Shown: piece by piece, positions 50,796 through 59,605 of the stretch
Layout of the letters: each line of letters starts with the position of its first letter
Numbering within the stretch: the stretch's first letter is position 1
Assembly: GCA_965371805.1 (NCBI GenBank)
Contig: CBDUZW010000004.1
Coordinates: 62,001-126,000, forward strand
From: JAOZTV01 sp965371805
GTDB lineage: Bacteria > Acidobacteriota > Aminicenantia > UBA2199
DNA: 64,000 bases
Reading direction: 5' to 3'
Position numbers and translations under genes: made by a program
The notes under the pieces: model-generated
The model's database searches: none
Seen by the model: only the letters and a program-made list of their open reading frames with translations
What the model was told of the DNA's origin: nothing

Positions 50796-52532
50796 ATGAA
50801 TATTATTGAATCAGAACGACATCATAAAATAGATGCTGTAATTGTAGGTGCAGGTCTAGCAGGACTTAGAGCAGCACTTGAAATTGCAAAGAATGGACAG
50901 AGAGTTGCCGTTGTAACTAAAGTATATCCAACACGATCACATTCCGGTGCGGCTCAGGGTGGAATAGCAGCTTCACTTGCAAATGTTGCTGAAGACTCAT
51001 TAGAGATGCATATGTTTGATACTATTAAAGGTAGTGACTATCTTGGAGATCAGGATATCATTGAGTTTTTTGTTGCTGAAGCAAGAAAAACAGTATATGA
51101 GCTTGAGAATATGGGAGTGCCATTTTCAAGAACAGTGGATGGAAAGATAAATCAGAGACCTTTTGGCGGACATCAATCTCCGAGGGCCTGTTTTTCGGCA
51201 GATATTACCGGGCATGTTCTACTACATACGTTATATGAACAATGTGTCAAATATAATGTTCTTTTTTTTAATGAATTTCAAGTTTTTTCACTCTTAATAA
51301 AGGATAATGTTTCTAGAGGGCTTGTTGCCTGGGACATAAGATATGGGGGATTTCATACCTTTCATGCAAAGTCTGTCTTGCTTGCAACAGGTGGCTATGG
51401 CAGAGCTTTTGAAATTACGTCTAATGCACATGCGAACACTGGTGACAGCCTGGCATTAATTCTGGAGAATGGACTTCCTCTTGAAGATATGGAATTTGTC
51501 CAATTTCACCCAACTGGAATATACAAACATGGAATTCTAATGTCTGAAGCCTGCCGTGGAGAGGGAGGCTATCTCACTAATGGCAAAGGTGAGCGGTTTA
51601 TGGAAAATTATGCAAAGGATAAAATGGAACTTGCTCCAAGAGATGTAGTGTCCAGATCTGAACAGTCAGAAATAAATGAAGGCCGGGGTGTTGATGGAAA
51701 GGATTTTCTTTATCTTGATATGAGGCATCTGGGAAGTAAAAAAATATTAGAGAGACTCCCGCAGGTAAGGGATCTTGCATTAAATTATTTGAAAGTTGAT
51801 ATGATCTACGATCCTGTTCCAATTCAACCTACTGCACATTACTCAATGGGAGGAATTCCTGCAAATATAAATACTGAAGTTATTTTAGATGCAAAAGGTA
51901 CTGTAGTTAAAGGATTGTATACAGCTGGAGAAGCAGCATGTCTTTCTCTGCATGGTGGAAATAGACTGGGTACAAATTCCTTACAGGATGCAGCAACTTT
52001 TGGAAGAGTTGCCGGTCAATCTATATCTAAATTTAATGAGCAGAATCTATTTGAAGCTCTTCCTTCTAACTATATTGATAACGCTAAAGGGAAAGTATCT
52101 GCATTAATGGATGGAAAAGGAAAAGAAAGACATTCAGAGATTAGAGAAGAATTACAGAAGAGTATGACAAAACATGTTGGTGTTTTTAGAAAAGAAGAGG
52201 ATATGGTTAAATTGAAAGGAATCATTAAAGATCTCCAGGAAAGATTTAAAAATGTTTCAATAGATGATAAGGGAGATATTTATAATATGGATCTTTTTGA
52301 AGCTTTTGAGGTTGGAAATCTATTGTCATTTTCTGAGGTGATGGTAGAAGGTGCTATTGCAAGAAAAGAGTCAAGAGGTGCACATTTTAGAACGGATTTC
52401 CCTAAACGGGATGATAAAACCTGGATGAAACATACATTCGCATGGAAGACTGAAGATGGTGTTAAACTTGATCATTCAAAAGAAGTTGTTATTTATATGG
52501 ATAGATTCCCGCCGATTGAAAGGAAATACTAA
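50796..52532 (+). CDS. sdhA: Succinate dehydrogenase flavoprotein SdhA
   Basis: 578 residues. Catalytic FAD subunit oxidising succinate to fumarate, on the cytoplasmic face. ATG 50796 is chosen because AGGAG lies 7 nt upstream and the FAD motif follows ([18 protein letters not shown]); the frame itself extends into sdhD. The covalent-FAD His is in [11 protein letters not shown], substrate-site residues in QFHPTGIY and RGEGGYLTN, and further motifs are [10 protein letters not shown] and [12 protein letters not shown]. The length and motifs are of the SdhA rather than the L-aspartate oxidase type. The operon order C-D-A-B is standard for aerobic or menaquinone complex II; direction (Sdh versus Frd) cannot be fixed from sequence. 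Confidence 0.96.
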   Translation: MNIIESERHHKIDAVIVGAGLAGLRAALEIAKNGQRVAVVTKVYPTRSHSGAAQGGIAASLANVAEDSLEMHMFDTIKGSDYLGDQDIIEFFVAEARKTVYELENMGVPFSRTVDGKINQRPFGGHQSPRACFSADITGHVLLHTLYEQCVKYNVLFFNEFQVFSLLIKDNVSRGLVAWDIRYGGFHTFHAKSVLLATGGYGRAFEITSNAHANTGDSLALILENGLPLEDMEFVQFHPTGIYKHGILMSEACRGEGGYLTNGKGERFMENYAKDKMELAPRDVVSRSEQSEINEGRGVDGKDFLYLDMRHLGSKKILERLPQVRDLALNYLKVDMIYDPVPIQPTAHYSMGGIPANINTEVILDAKGTVVKGLYTAGEAACLSLHGGNRLGTNSLQDAATFGRVAGQSISKFNEQNLFEALPSNYIDNAKGKVSALMDGKGKERHSEIREELQKSMTKHVGVFRKEEDMVKLKGIIKDLQERFKNVSIDDKGDIYNMDLFEAFEVGNLLSFSEVMVEGAIARKESRGAHFRTDFPKRDDKTWMKHTFAWKTEDGVKLDHSKEVVIYMDRFPPIERKY

Positions 52533-52543
52533 GGAGAACTGAG

Positions 52544-53251
52544 ATGTCTAAAGAAAAAAGAAATATAAAAATTTTAAGATATGATCCAAAAACTGACAAA
52601 AAACCATATTGGAAATCCTATGACCTTGAGTTTGATCCTGAATTAACAATTCTAGATGTGCTAAATGAGATCCATTGGAAGGTAGATGGCTCTCTTGCCT
52701 ATAGACGATCCTGCAGGAGTGCTATATGCGGGTCGTGTGCAATGAAGATAAACGGACAAAATCTTCTTGCCTGTGAAACTCCTTTACACAAATTTAAAGG
52801 AACTATTAAGATAGAACCTTTACCAGGTTTTCCAATTTTAAAAGATCTTGTTGTTGATATGGATGGTTTTTTTGAAAAAATGAATAGGGTAAAACCCTAT
52901 CTGATTTTGGAAAAACCTGCTCCGGATAAGGAGTTTTTACAATCTCCTGAGGAGTTTGAAAATATCAGAGAGGCTGCAAACTGTATTTTATGTGGAGCCT
53001 GTACTTCGTCCTGTCCAAGTTTATGGGCGAATGAAGATTATTTAGGACCGGCAGCTTTACTGAAAGCTTATAGATTTGTTTTTGACACAAGGGATGATGG
53101 TTCAGTTGACAGGATAGATATTGTAAATGACAAGAATGGTATTTGGCGTTGTCACACAATCTTTAATTGTATGGAAGCTTGTCCGAAAAACATTAAAATC
53201 ACAGAGTATCTTTCGAGGCTAAAGATAAAAGTCTTAGAAAATTCAATATAA
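52544..53251 (+). CDS. sdhB: Succinate dehydrogenase iron-sulfur subunit SdhB
   Basis: 235 residues, three clusters. The [2Fe-2S] ferredoxin domain has CRSAICGSCAMKING with a fourth Cys in LLACET. The [4Fe-4S] site is CILCGACTSSCPS, and the [3Fe-4S] site is CHTIFNCMEACPKNI. It passes electrons from SdhA to the quinone. The residue order and spacing are all conserved. It ends the operon and is followed by the strong hairpin at 53255-53280. Confidence 0.96.
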   Translation: MSKEKRNIKILRYDPKTDKKPYWKSYDLEFDPELTILDVLNEIHWKVDGSLAYRRSCRSAICGSCAMKINGQNLLACETPLHKFKGTIKIEPLPGFPILKDLVVDMDGFFEKMNRVKPYLILEKPAPDKEFLQSPEEFENIREAANCILCGACTSSCPSLWANEDYLGPAALLKAYRFVFDTRDDGSVDRIDIVNDKNGIWRCHTIFNCMEACPKNIKITEYLSRLKIKVLENSI

Positions 53252-53254
53252 AAA

Positions 53255-53280
53255 AGTGTGGGGGGAATTCCCCCCACACT
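53255..53280. terminator. Strong 26-bp palindromic terminator hairpin after sdhB
   Basis: AGTGTGGGGGGAA and its exact reverse complement form an uninterrupted 13-bp stem. It follows an A-run and precedes CTTGACTTTTGTTTT, so the T-tract is interrupted. It is the most GC-rich element nearby. Confidence 0.8.
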
Positions 53281-53281
53281 C

Positions 53282-53310
53282 TTGACTTTTGTTTTAAAAA
53301 CATTTAAATT
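53282..53310 (+). promoter_or_regulatory. Promoter of motAB
   Basis: TTGACT (53282-53287), 17-nt spacer, TAAATT (53305-53310); TATAGT at 53310-53315 is an alternative. It begins right after the sdh terminator. CTCTTGACTTT also appears in the promoters at 56.6 kb. Confidence 0.5.
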
Positions 53311-53358
53311 ATAGTATTATCTGGTTTAAATTAGAGAATATATAACAAAAGAGGTAGA

Positions 53359-54117
53359 ATGGATATATCGACGATTATTGGATTGTTAACAGCCATAATT
53401 TTGATTGTTATGGCCATGGGAAGCAATCTTGCTTCATTTATAGATGCTCCTTCGTTAATGATTGTTGTTGGTGGTACTATTGGTGCTATATTTATAAGAT
53501 ACCCTTTGAACAGTGTCTTTTCCATATATAAAATTGGTTTGAAGACAATTCTTACCAAGTTGGAGAGTCCTGATGCTATGATAAGAAATATTCTGTCCCT
53601 ATCGGTTGAAGCAAAAAAAAATGGAATTCTAGGACTTGAAAAAGTTAAGATAGAAAACGCATTTCTGAAAAAGGGAGTCCAGCTTGCTATTGATGGAGTC
53701 GAACCGGAACTGATAGAGGCTGTTTTGAAAATAGATGTTGCTTCAACCGGAGCAAGACATGAAGTTGGGATAGGCATGCTGGCTTCTGGAGGCGATGCCG
53801 CTCCTGCTTTTGGGATGATTGGTACTCTTGTTGGATTAGTATTAATGCTTGGAAATATGGATGATCCAAAGTCTATCGGACCTGCGATGTCCATTGCTCT
53901 GCTTACAACACTATATGGTTCAATACTTGCAAATGTTTTCTTCATACCCTTATCAGATAAACTGACATTTTTTCATCTAAGGGAAGCTGAATTGAAAAAT
54001 CTAATAATAAGTGGTATTTTGTCTATTGCAAATGGTGACCATCCTGCAGTAGTTCAGGAAAAACTGGCTTCCTTCTTACAGCCAAGTTTAAGAGCATCAA
54101 TAGAACAGAGAAAATAG
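53359..54117 (+). CDS. motA: Motor stator protein MotA
   Basis: 252 residues, four membrane segments with a large cytoplasmic loop. Features include DAPSLMIVVGGTIGAIFIRY, the conserved cytoplasmic loop with RNILSLSVEAKKNGILGLEK, and the TM3-TM4 region APAFGMIGTLVGLVLMLGNM and IGPAMSIALLTTLYGSILAN, typical of the proton channel. ATG 53359 follows GAGGTAGA. It pairs with motB 4 nt downstream. No flagellar rod, hook or switch genes are in this window, so whether it drives a flagellum cannot be seen here. Confidence 0.92.
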   Translation: MDISTIIGLLTAIILIVMAMGSNLASFIDAPSLMIVVGGTIGAIFIRYPLNSVFSIYKIGLKTILTKLESPDAMIRNILSLSVEAKKNGILGLEKVKIENAFLKKGVQLAIDGVEPELIEAVLKIDVASTGARHEVGIGMLASGGDAAPAFGMIGTLVGLVLMLGNMDDPKSIGPAMSIALLTTLYGSILANVFFIPLSDKLTFFHLREAELKNLIISGILSIANGDHPAVVQEKLASFLQPSLRASIEQRK

Positions 54118-54121
54118 AAAA

Positions 54122-54841
54122 ATGTCTGAAGATCAGGAATGCCCCAAAGCTAAAAAAGGAGCTCCTTTATGGATGGTTACCTTTGGAGATATGATGAGTC
54201 TTCTCCTTACATTTTTTGTTCTGCTCCTCTCCTTTGCAAATATGGATATGATTAAATATAAAGAGGTTTTAGGTTCAGTTGAAAAGGCATTCGGGACCCA
54301 GAAAGAACGGTTGATACTAGGTACCGAAGAAGAAGAACCCGAAATAAAAAAAGATGTGCCAAAGTACCCAAAGGAAACGCAGAGAGATCTAAAAAAAAAA
54401 AAACTAATAGAGCTGTTAAATGACCGTGTAAGAGAGGAAAATCTCACCGAAAGTGTCAGTGTAATTGAAGATCAAAAAGGTGTGAGACTTGAGATCCAGG
54501 GGGGGATAATGTTTAAACCTGGTGGTATTATACTCTTACCGGGGGCAAAAACTCTATTTCAAAAATTGATCCCAATCATAAGAACATCAGGATCACCTAA
54601 AATCTCTGTAGAAGGGCATTCTGACAATATGCCTTTTAGTAACGCTAGATTCTCATCAAACTGGGAGCTCTCTGCTGCAAGGGCAGGAAGTGTTGTCAGT
54701 TATCTTATTAGGAACGGAAGGTTACCCAAAAAGAAATTTGTTGTTGAAGGATATGCAGATAATCGAAATATAACAGATAATTCAACGCCGGCAAAAAGAG
54801 CAGCAAATAGAAGAGTAGCAATAGTTTTTGAAGTTTTTTAG
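54122..54841 (+). CDS. motB: Motor stator protein MotB (OmpA-like)
   Basis: 239 residues. A short cytoplasmic N-terminus, one transmembrane helix with the proton-carrying Asp in WMVTFGDMMSLLLTFFVLL (Asp at about 24), a plug/linker with many charges (about 60-100), and a C-terminal OmpA-like peptidoglycan-binding domain. The last holds VEGHSDNMPFSNARFSSNWE then LSAARAGSVVSYL and VVEGYADNRN. The universal MotB Asp and the peptidoglycan-binding core are intact. It forms the stator with MotA. Confidence 0.93.
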   Translation: MSEDQECPKAKKGAPLWMVTFGDMMSLLLTFFVLLLSFANMDMIKYKEVLGSVEKAFGTQKERLILGTEEEEPEIKKDVPKYPKETQRDLKKKKLIELLNDRVREENLTESVSVIEDQKGVRLEIQGGIMFKPGGIILLPGAKTLFQKLIPIIRTSGSPKISVEGHSDNMPFSNARFSSNWELSAARAGSVVSYLIRNGRLPKKKFVVEGYADNRNITDNSTPAKRAANRRVAIVFEVF

Positions 54842-54854
54842 TTAAACCTGATTC

Positions 54855-54913
54855 AACCAATTTTAATAGCGATCAGCACATTCAGCCGCACCATAAGTCA
54901 TCACAAAACTCCT
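54855..54913. repeat. Interspersed repeat copy 1 (59 nt)
   Basis: Matches 55014-55072 in direct orientation with about 8 mismatches in 59. The copies flank a hairpin (CATACT-TATT-AGTATG, 54917-54932). On the minus strand both copies read FVMxYGAAEC, so the unit may derive from coding sequence. Confidence 0.75.
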
Positions 54914-55013
54914 CGACATACTTATTAGTATGCCTGTGGTTTTTGTAATAACTTCTGCTAGCAACATTTATGCACTGCTCATCTATAAAAATTTGTTAAA
55001 TCAGGTTCTTATA

Positions 55014-55072
55014 AACCAATTTTTATTGGGATCAGTACATTCTGCTGCACCATAAATCATCACAAAAATCCT
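55014..55072. repeat. Interspersed repeat copy 2 (59 nt)
   Basis: Direct repeat of 54855-54913; shared cores are GCACCATAA and TCATCACAAAA. It ends 7 nt before the 3' end of the radical SAM gene (stop at 55080). The similarity continues leftward into flanks (GTTAAA..). Confidence 0.75.
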
Positions 55073-55079
55073 TGATATT

Positions 55080-56084
55080 CTACCAGCAGCCTTTTATTAT
55101 TTCCTGGCATTTAGCGCATTTTCCATCCTGCAGGCCGGGAACTTCAGTATAATATCCTGACCTTTTTACCAGGATATTCTTACAGTTTGGACATAATGTG
55201 TTTGAATATTTATTGTCCTGAATGTTTCCACTGTAAATGTATTTTAAACCCATCTTTTTCCCAAGCTCCACAACTTTATAGATGGTTTCAATATTTGTAG
55301 GTTGATGATTATCGAAATTATAAGTTGGATAAAATCTAGAAATATGCCATGGGATTTCAGGGTCTGTATTGAGAATAAACTCTATAAGTTTTTTAATCTC
55401 TTCCTCATTGTCATTTTTTCCATTTATTAACAAGGTTGTGATTTCAATGTGAATGTCGGCTTCTTTAAATCTTCTAACTGTATTTAAAACCGGTTTTAAT
55501 GAACCCTTACAGTATTTATTGTAAAAATCATCTGAAAAAGCTTTTATGTCAATATTAGCCGCATCAATATCCATAGATAGGTTGTCAATTGCTTCATTAC
55601 TTAAGAAACCGTTTGAAACCATTATGTTTTTCAGACCTTCTTTTTTTGCCTTTATTGCAACCGTTTTCATCAACTCATAGTAAACTGTAGGTTCGGTGTA
55701 TGTGTAAGCTATAGATTTTGCACTAGATGTGATAGCTGCTTTTATAATATCCGACTCAAGTATTTTTTTTCCATAAATTTCATGGTTCTTTTGTACCATT
55801 GAAATAGAATGATTTTGACAAAAATCACAGCTGAAATTGCATCCCATGGCTGCTATCGAAAATGATATTGAAGCTGGTAAGAAATGATATAAAGGTTTTT
55901 TCTCAATTGGATCTGAAGACATTGAAATTACCTTATCGGAATTTAATGAATATAATTCTCCAGATATGTTTTTCCTAACCCTGCAAATTCCTGTTTTATT
56001 CAGAGCTATTTTGCAATAATGGGGGCATAATAAACACGTAATCCTGCCATCTTTAAGTTTTTTAAAAAGCTTTCCTTTTATCAT
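55080..56084 (-). CDS. amrS: AmrS-like radical SAM enzyme (AmmeMemoRadiSam family)
   Basis: 334 residues from ATG 56084; a GTG at 56120 is an alternative, and neither has a strong ribosome site. The N-terminal zinc-like motif CLLCPHYC leads to CRVRKNISGELYSL, and IEKKPLYHFLPASISFSIA precedes the radical SAM cluster MGCNFSCDFCQNHSIS (CxxxCxxC). A C-terminal SPASM-like Cys pair CPNC...CAKC (about 302-328) is present. The family is often linked to AMMECR1 and MEMO genes, neither of which is visible here; its substrate is unknown. Nearby are the thioredoxin at 56169 and, downstream, the interspersed repeat and motB. Confidence 0.85.
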   Translation of the reverse strand: MIKGKLFKKLKDGRITCLLCPHYCKIALNKTGICRVRKNISGELYSLNSDKVISMSSDPIEKKPLYHFLPASISFSIAAMGCNFSCDFCQNHSISMVQKNHEIYGKKILESDIIKAAITSSAKSIAYTYTEPTVYYELMKTVAIKAKKEGLKNIMVSNGFLSNEAIDNLSMDIDAANIDIKAFSDDFYNKYCKGSLKPVLNTVRRFKEADIHIEITTLLINGKNDNEEEIKKLIEFILNTDPEIPWHISRFYPTYNFDNHQPTNIETIYKVVELGKKMGLKYIYSGNIQDNKYSNTLCPNCKNILVKRSGYYTEVPGLQDGKCAKCQEIIKGCW

Positions 56085-56168
56085 TGGTAGTTTTGTCAAT
56101 AGTTTCAGAGATACGCTCACTCTTTTTACTATTTCGACTAAAGGACTATTTTATAATGAATATATTAT

Positions 56169-56492
56169 TTAAGCAAGAAGTTCTTTTAGTTTTTCTTCTA
56201 TCATAGCTGGAGCGACTGATCCTACTAATTGACTTTGGACATTTTTGTTTTTTATAAAAAGAATAGTTGGTAATCCTCTTACCATGTATCTTGAAGATGT
56301 TCTAGGGCAATCATTTACATTTATCTTTACAATATTAACAGATGAGCCATAATCAAGTGCCATTCTTTCAAGAGGTGGTTCCAGTGATTTACAGGGTTCA
56401 CAGGTTGGTGACCAAAAATCGACTATTAATGTTTTCGGATCATCCAAAAATTTCCCAAAACTCAAATCGTCTGCCTTAACTACTTTACCCAT
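56169..56492 (-). CDS. Thioredoxin-like protein with CEPC active site
   Basis: 107 residues, thioredoxin length. The active site is WSPTCEPCKSLEPPL (about 28-42), with CEPC instead of CGPC; the cis-Pro is in RGLPTILFIKN. The Gly-to-Glu change should shift the redox potential. Its promoter is one half of the mirrored pair (TTGACT-17-TACAAT, 56599-56627). It lies upstream of the AmrS-like gene on the same strand (49-nt gap to the alternative GTG), so it may serve as that enzyme's reductant, though this is inference. ATG 56492 follows AAGGGG. Confidence 0.85.
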   Translation of the reverse strand: MGKVVKADDLSFGKFLDDPKTLIVDFWSPTCEPCKSLEPPLERMALDYGSSVNIVKINVNDCPRTSSRYMVRGLPTILFIKNKNVQSQLVGSVAPAMIEEKLKELLA

Positions 56493-56598
56493 TTATTTTC
56501 CCCTTATTGGTTATATAAAACCATGCAAAAATCCCTCAAATCTAAGTTGAGGTGACACACTGTATGTAGCGTATTCAGTCTTTCTTAACGCTAACTGT

Positions 56599-56627
56599 AT
56601 TGTAAACTTTTAAAAAAAAAAAGTCAA
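56599..56627 (-). promoter_or_regulatory. Promoter of the CEPC thioredoxin, half of a mirrored pair
   Basis: On the minus strand TTGACT (56622-56627), 17-nt spacer, TACAAT (56599-56604). The -35 lies in the 15-bp arm AAAGTCAAGAGAAAA (56620-56634), which is inverted at 56679-56693. Confidence 0.75.
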
Positions 56628-56685
56628 GAGAAAAAAATATTTTTTTTTGGAGTTAATTATTTAAGCTGTGTATAATACTTTTCTC

Positions 56686-56714
56686 TTGACTTTAAAAGTA
56701 AATTTTCATAGAAT
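56686..56714 (+). promoter_or_regulatory. Promoter of the nucleotidase operon, half of a mirrored pair
   Basis: TTGACT (56686-56691), 17-nt spacer, TAGAAT (56709-56714). The arm TTTTCTCTTGACTTT (56679-56693) is the exact inverse of 56620-56634, so both divergent promoters share the same extended -35 context. Confidence 0.75.
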
Positions 56715-56748
56715 TTTTTATAATTTTATTTTGTAATAGGAGTGTAAT

Positions 56749-56946
56749 ATGAAAATCTTTGTAGATGATAAAGAAATAGAAATCTTTGTTGGAGCTAGAA
56801 TTGCTGATATTCTTAGATCGTATTCAGAAGTAGAGTATGAAGACATAAAAAAAGGCAAAAAAAATATTTATGATGAATTTGATAATAGAGTTAGTCTTGA
56901 TGGTGCAGTAGCTTCCGGTAATAGATATTATTTAAGGAAGAGTTGA
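56749..56946 (+). CDS. Small beta-grasp-like protein
   Basis: 65 residues after AGGAGTGTAAT. The opening MKIFVDDKEIEIFVGARIAD resembles the ThiS/MoaD/ubiquitin-like beta-grasp opening, but there is no C-terminal Gly-Gly; it ends in YYLRKS. So it is not an obvious sulfur carrier. ASGNRYYL near the end resembles 'xxGxxxxL' in S4/HypA-like folds. It overlaps the nucleotidase gene by one base (TGATG), so it is coupled to it. Function unknown. Confidence 0.65.
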   Translation: MKIFVDDKEIEIFVGARIADILRSYSEVEYEDIKKGKKNIYDEFDNRVSLDGAVASGNRYYLRKS

Positions 56947-58997
56947 TGAGAAATACAAAGCGATATTCTGTTATTTCAATAGTTATTTTTGTCTTCTTGT
57001 GTATTACAATAAATAATTTTGCAAAAGATGTAAAAGTAACTATCTTTCATATGAATGATATTCATTCGAATATAAAAAACTTTGCTAAGGTTGCAAAAAT
57101 TGTTAAAGAAGCAAAAATGAAAAACAAAAATGTTTATTTATTCAATTGCGGAGACAATTTCAGTGGTAATCCTATTGTCGACCAGTTTGATCCAAGAGGT
57201 GAACCTTTGCTTATACTCTTCAAACTCATGAACTTTGATGTTTTAGCATTAGGGAATCATGATTTTGATTATGGACATAAGGTGTTAAGAAGATTTATTT
57301 TAAAAAGTTCATTTAGAACTCTTTGCGCTAATTTCGAAGATACAAAAGGCCTTTTAAAAAATGTTTCTCCATACACTATTCTGAAAACGGATGGTGGCTT
57401 AAAAATAGCGTTACTTGGACTTATTCAAGTTGAAAAAGATACAAAACGTCCCAGTACTCATCCCAAAAACATACCAGGAATTATATTTAAGGACGAGTTG
57501 GATACAATAGAGCAATATGAATTTCTACAAAAAAAAAACAATGCATTGATTGTTCTTTCTCATATGGGGTTTGAAAAGGATGTAAAATCTTCTGAGAAAT
57601 TCAACTGGATCGATCTGATAATTGGAGGCCATTCTCATACTATTATTGAGGAACCAAAAGAGTTTAACGGGGTTTTGATAACACAGGCAGGTTCTAAGGG
57701 GGAGTATTTAGGCAAGGTAGATTTGGTTTTTAGAAATAAAGTCTTAATCAGCAAAACAGGTACTTTAATAGATCTGACAAAAGTAAAAAAAGAGGATGAA
57801 GAGATAAAAAAGATTGTTAAAAATTTCAATAGCAATGAAACCATGAAAAGAGTTATCACGAACTTACCATTTAGACTGGAAGGAAAAAGGGAACTGGGAA
57901 ATATGATTTGCGATGCAATAATTGATCACCAAAATGTTGACATTGCTCTTATGAACAGAGGCGGTATCAGAATTGGAAGACTAAATAAAAAAGTAACTGT
58001 TAAAGATATTTATACAATGCACCCCTTTAATAATGATCTTATAGTATTCAACCTTACTCCTACTGAGATAAGATCTTTGATTGAAACCAGCTTTAAAAAA
58101 GGAGGTAAGATAGATCTTTATTCAGGAGGATTGTCTTATACTGTTTTTAAACCTGTTAGCAAGAAATTTGGGATTGAAAAAATAATTCTTAAAGACAAAA
58201 ATGGAGAATTGTTAAATGAATCAAAAAAATATTCGGTATGTGTTAATAATTACATAGCTTCTTCATATAAATTCAAGAAGGAAGATGCTGGAAAATCTGC
58301 AAACATTACGCTTGCTGAAGTTGTTACTGAATATTTAAAGAGCAGAAAAACCTTTTCAAATTATAAAAAAATAGTACGAACTGAAATTAAACTTTTTATA
58401 GATAAGGATGCAAAAACTATTGGTGTTACAGCTGCAACGATCAGTAACGAAGGAATAAGAGAAGGTTCCTGCAGTTCGGGGAATCTTATTACAGATGCAC
58501 TCAGATCTGAATTAAAAGCTGATGTTGCGTTTTATCCAAGTAGAAATATCAATGCGGGAACGACAATTAAAGCGTCAGAGAAAATCTATATGGATTTTAT
58601 TCCTTTAATTTACAAATATTCATCGACAAATAAAATAATTTCAGGATATATTAAAGGGAAGGACATTTCCGACTTTCTTTTTAAAATATTGAAATATAGA
58701 AACAAGGCAGATCTTCAGGTCGCAGGAATAAACTATACGATAAGGAAAAATAAATCAGGTAAAGTGGTTGGTTTAGATTGCTATATAGAAAAAAAAAGAA
58801 TAGTGGATTCTAAAATATATAAAGCTGTATTCACTGATTATGAATTTGAAAAATTCTATGATATAAAAGATAAGGTTGAAAATATACAAAAAAGCAAACG
58901 AACGATCGTTCAGATACTTAATGACTATATAGTTAAACAAAAAAAGATTTCAAAGAGTATAGAAGAGAAGAGAATAAAGATTATAGAGGAAAATTAG
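56946..58997 (+). CDS. Exported UshA-like 5'-nucleotidase/cyclic phosphodiesterase
   Basis: 683 residues from ATG 56946 (preceded by AAGGAAGAG). Signal-peptide-like N-terminus (about 1-25). The N-terminal metallophosphoesterase domain has [40 protein letters not shown] and GGHSHTI. The C-terminal nucleotide-binding domain (about 300-500) has [11 protein letters not shown] and [15 protein letters not shown]. About 180 residues follow with a second similar segment ([20 protein letters not shown] then [11 protein letters not shown]), looking like a second C-terminal domain, so the protein is longer than the usual about 550. It hydrolyses extracellular nucleotides, probably in the periplasm. Operon: small beta-grasp protein, this gene, tdk. 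Confidence 0.85.
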   Translation: MRNTKRYSVISIVIFVFLCITINNFAKDVKVTIFHMNDIHSNIKNFAKVAKIVKEAKMKNKNVYLFNCGDNFSGNPIVDQFDPRGEPLLILFKLMNFDVLALGNHDFDYGHKVLRRFILKSSFRTLCANFEDTKGLLKNVSPYTILKTDGGLKIALLGLIQVEKDTKRPSTHPKNIPGIIFKDELDTIEQYEFLQKKNNALIVLSHMGFEKDVKSSEKFNWIDLIIGGHSHTIIEEPKEFNGVLITQAGSKGEYLGKVDLVFRNKVLISKTGTLIDLTKVKKEDEEIKKIVKNFNSNETMKRVITNLPFRLEGKRELGNMICDAIIDHQNVDIALMNRGGIRIGRLNKKVTVKDIYTMHPFNNDLIVFNLTPTEIRSLIETSFKKGGKIDLYSGGLSYTVFKPVSKKFGIEKIILKDKNGELLNESKKYSVCVNNYIASSYKFKKEDAGKSANITLAEVVTEYLKSRKTFSNYKKIVRTEIKLFIDKDAKTIGVTAATISNEGIREGSCSSGNLITDALRSELKADVAFYPSRNINAGTTIKASEKIYMDFIPLIYKYSSTNKIISGYIKGKDISDFLFKILKYRNKADLQVAGINYTIRKNKSGKVVGLDCYIEKKRIVDSKIYKAVFTDYEFEKFYDIKDKVENIQKSKRTIVQILNDYIVKQKKISKSIEEKRIKIIEEN

Positions 58998-58998
58998 A

Positions 58999-59568
58999 AT
59001 GGCGCAATTATATTTTAGATATTCTACAATGAATGCAGGAAAATCAACTGAGATTCTTAAAATAGCTCATAACTATAGTGAACAGAACAAATTAGTCCTA
59101 CTTCTCACTCCAGCAATTGACACAAGATATGGAGTTGGGAAAATAACATCAAGGATGGGCTTTCAAAAGGATGCAATAATTATCTCAGACAAAATCAACA
59201 TTAAAGATATTACAGAAAAAGAAAACCCCGATTGCGTTTTAGTTGATGAGGGACAATTTTTATCAAGAGAGAATGTTATTGAGCTTACAGAGGTGGTTGA
59301 CAAACTAAATATTCCGGTTATTGTTTATGGATTAAAGAATGATTATAGAAACAGGCTTTTTGAAGGTAGTGAGGCCTTATTATTGTTCTCAGATAAAATA
59401 GAAGAAGTTAAGACTGTATGCTGGTATTGTACAAAAAAAGCAACTATGCTGATTAAGTATAAAGATGGAGTTCCTGTAAATAAAGGGGAGCAAATTGAGA
59501 TAGGCGGCAATGACAAATATGTTTCGGTTTGTAGAAAATGTTATTCATCAAAAGTTGAATTAGTATAA
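58999..59568 (+). CDS. tdk: Thymidine kinase
   Basis: 189 residues, type II thymidine kinase. P-loop [10 protein letters not shown] (about 11-20), catalytic Glu in [13 protein letters not shown], thymidine loop in [20 protein letters not shown], and the structural zinc site CWYC...CRKCY. Salvages thymidine to dTMP. It starts 1 nt after the nucleotidase stop, so nucleoside released by that enzyme can be salvaged. All key residues are intact. Confidence 0.96.
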   Translation: MAQLYFRYSTMNAGKSTEILKIAHNYSEQNKLVLLLTPAIDTRYGVGKITSRMGFQKDAIIISDKINIKDITEKENPDCVLVDEGQFLSRENVIELTEVVDKLNIPVIVYGLKNDYRNRLFEGSEALLLFSDKIEEVKTVCWYCTKKATMLIKYKDGVPVNKGEQIEIGGNDKYVSVCRKCYSSKVELV

Positions 59569-59605
59569 TTCTTTTATAAATTCTCCTGATTCTTACTGAA
59601 TTTTT

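Noticed and set aside
53331..53945. Open frame of 204 codons antisense to motA
   Set aside because: Fully overlaps the well-supported motA gene; composition (Ser/Pro/Ile rich) is that of an antisense shadow.
53359..54841. motAB as evidence of a flagellar gene cluster
   Set aside because: No rod, hook, filament or switch gene is in the window; stator-like proteins can also serve gliding or other motors.
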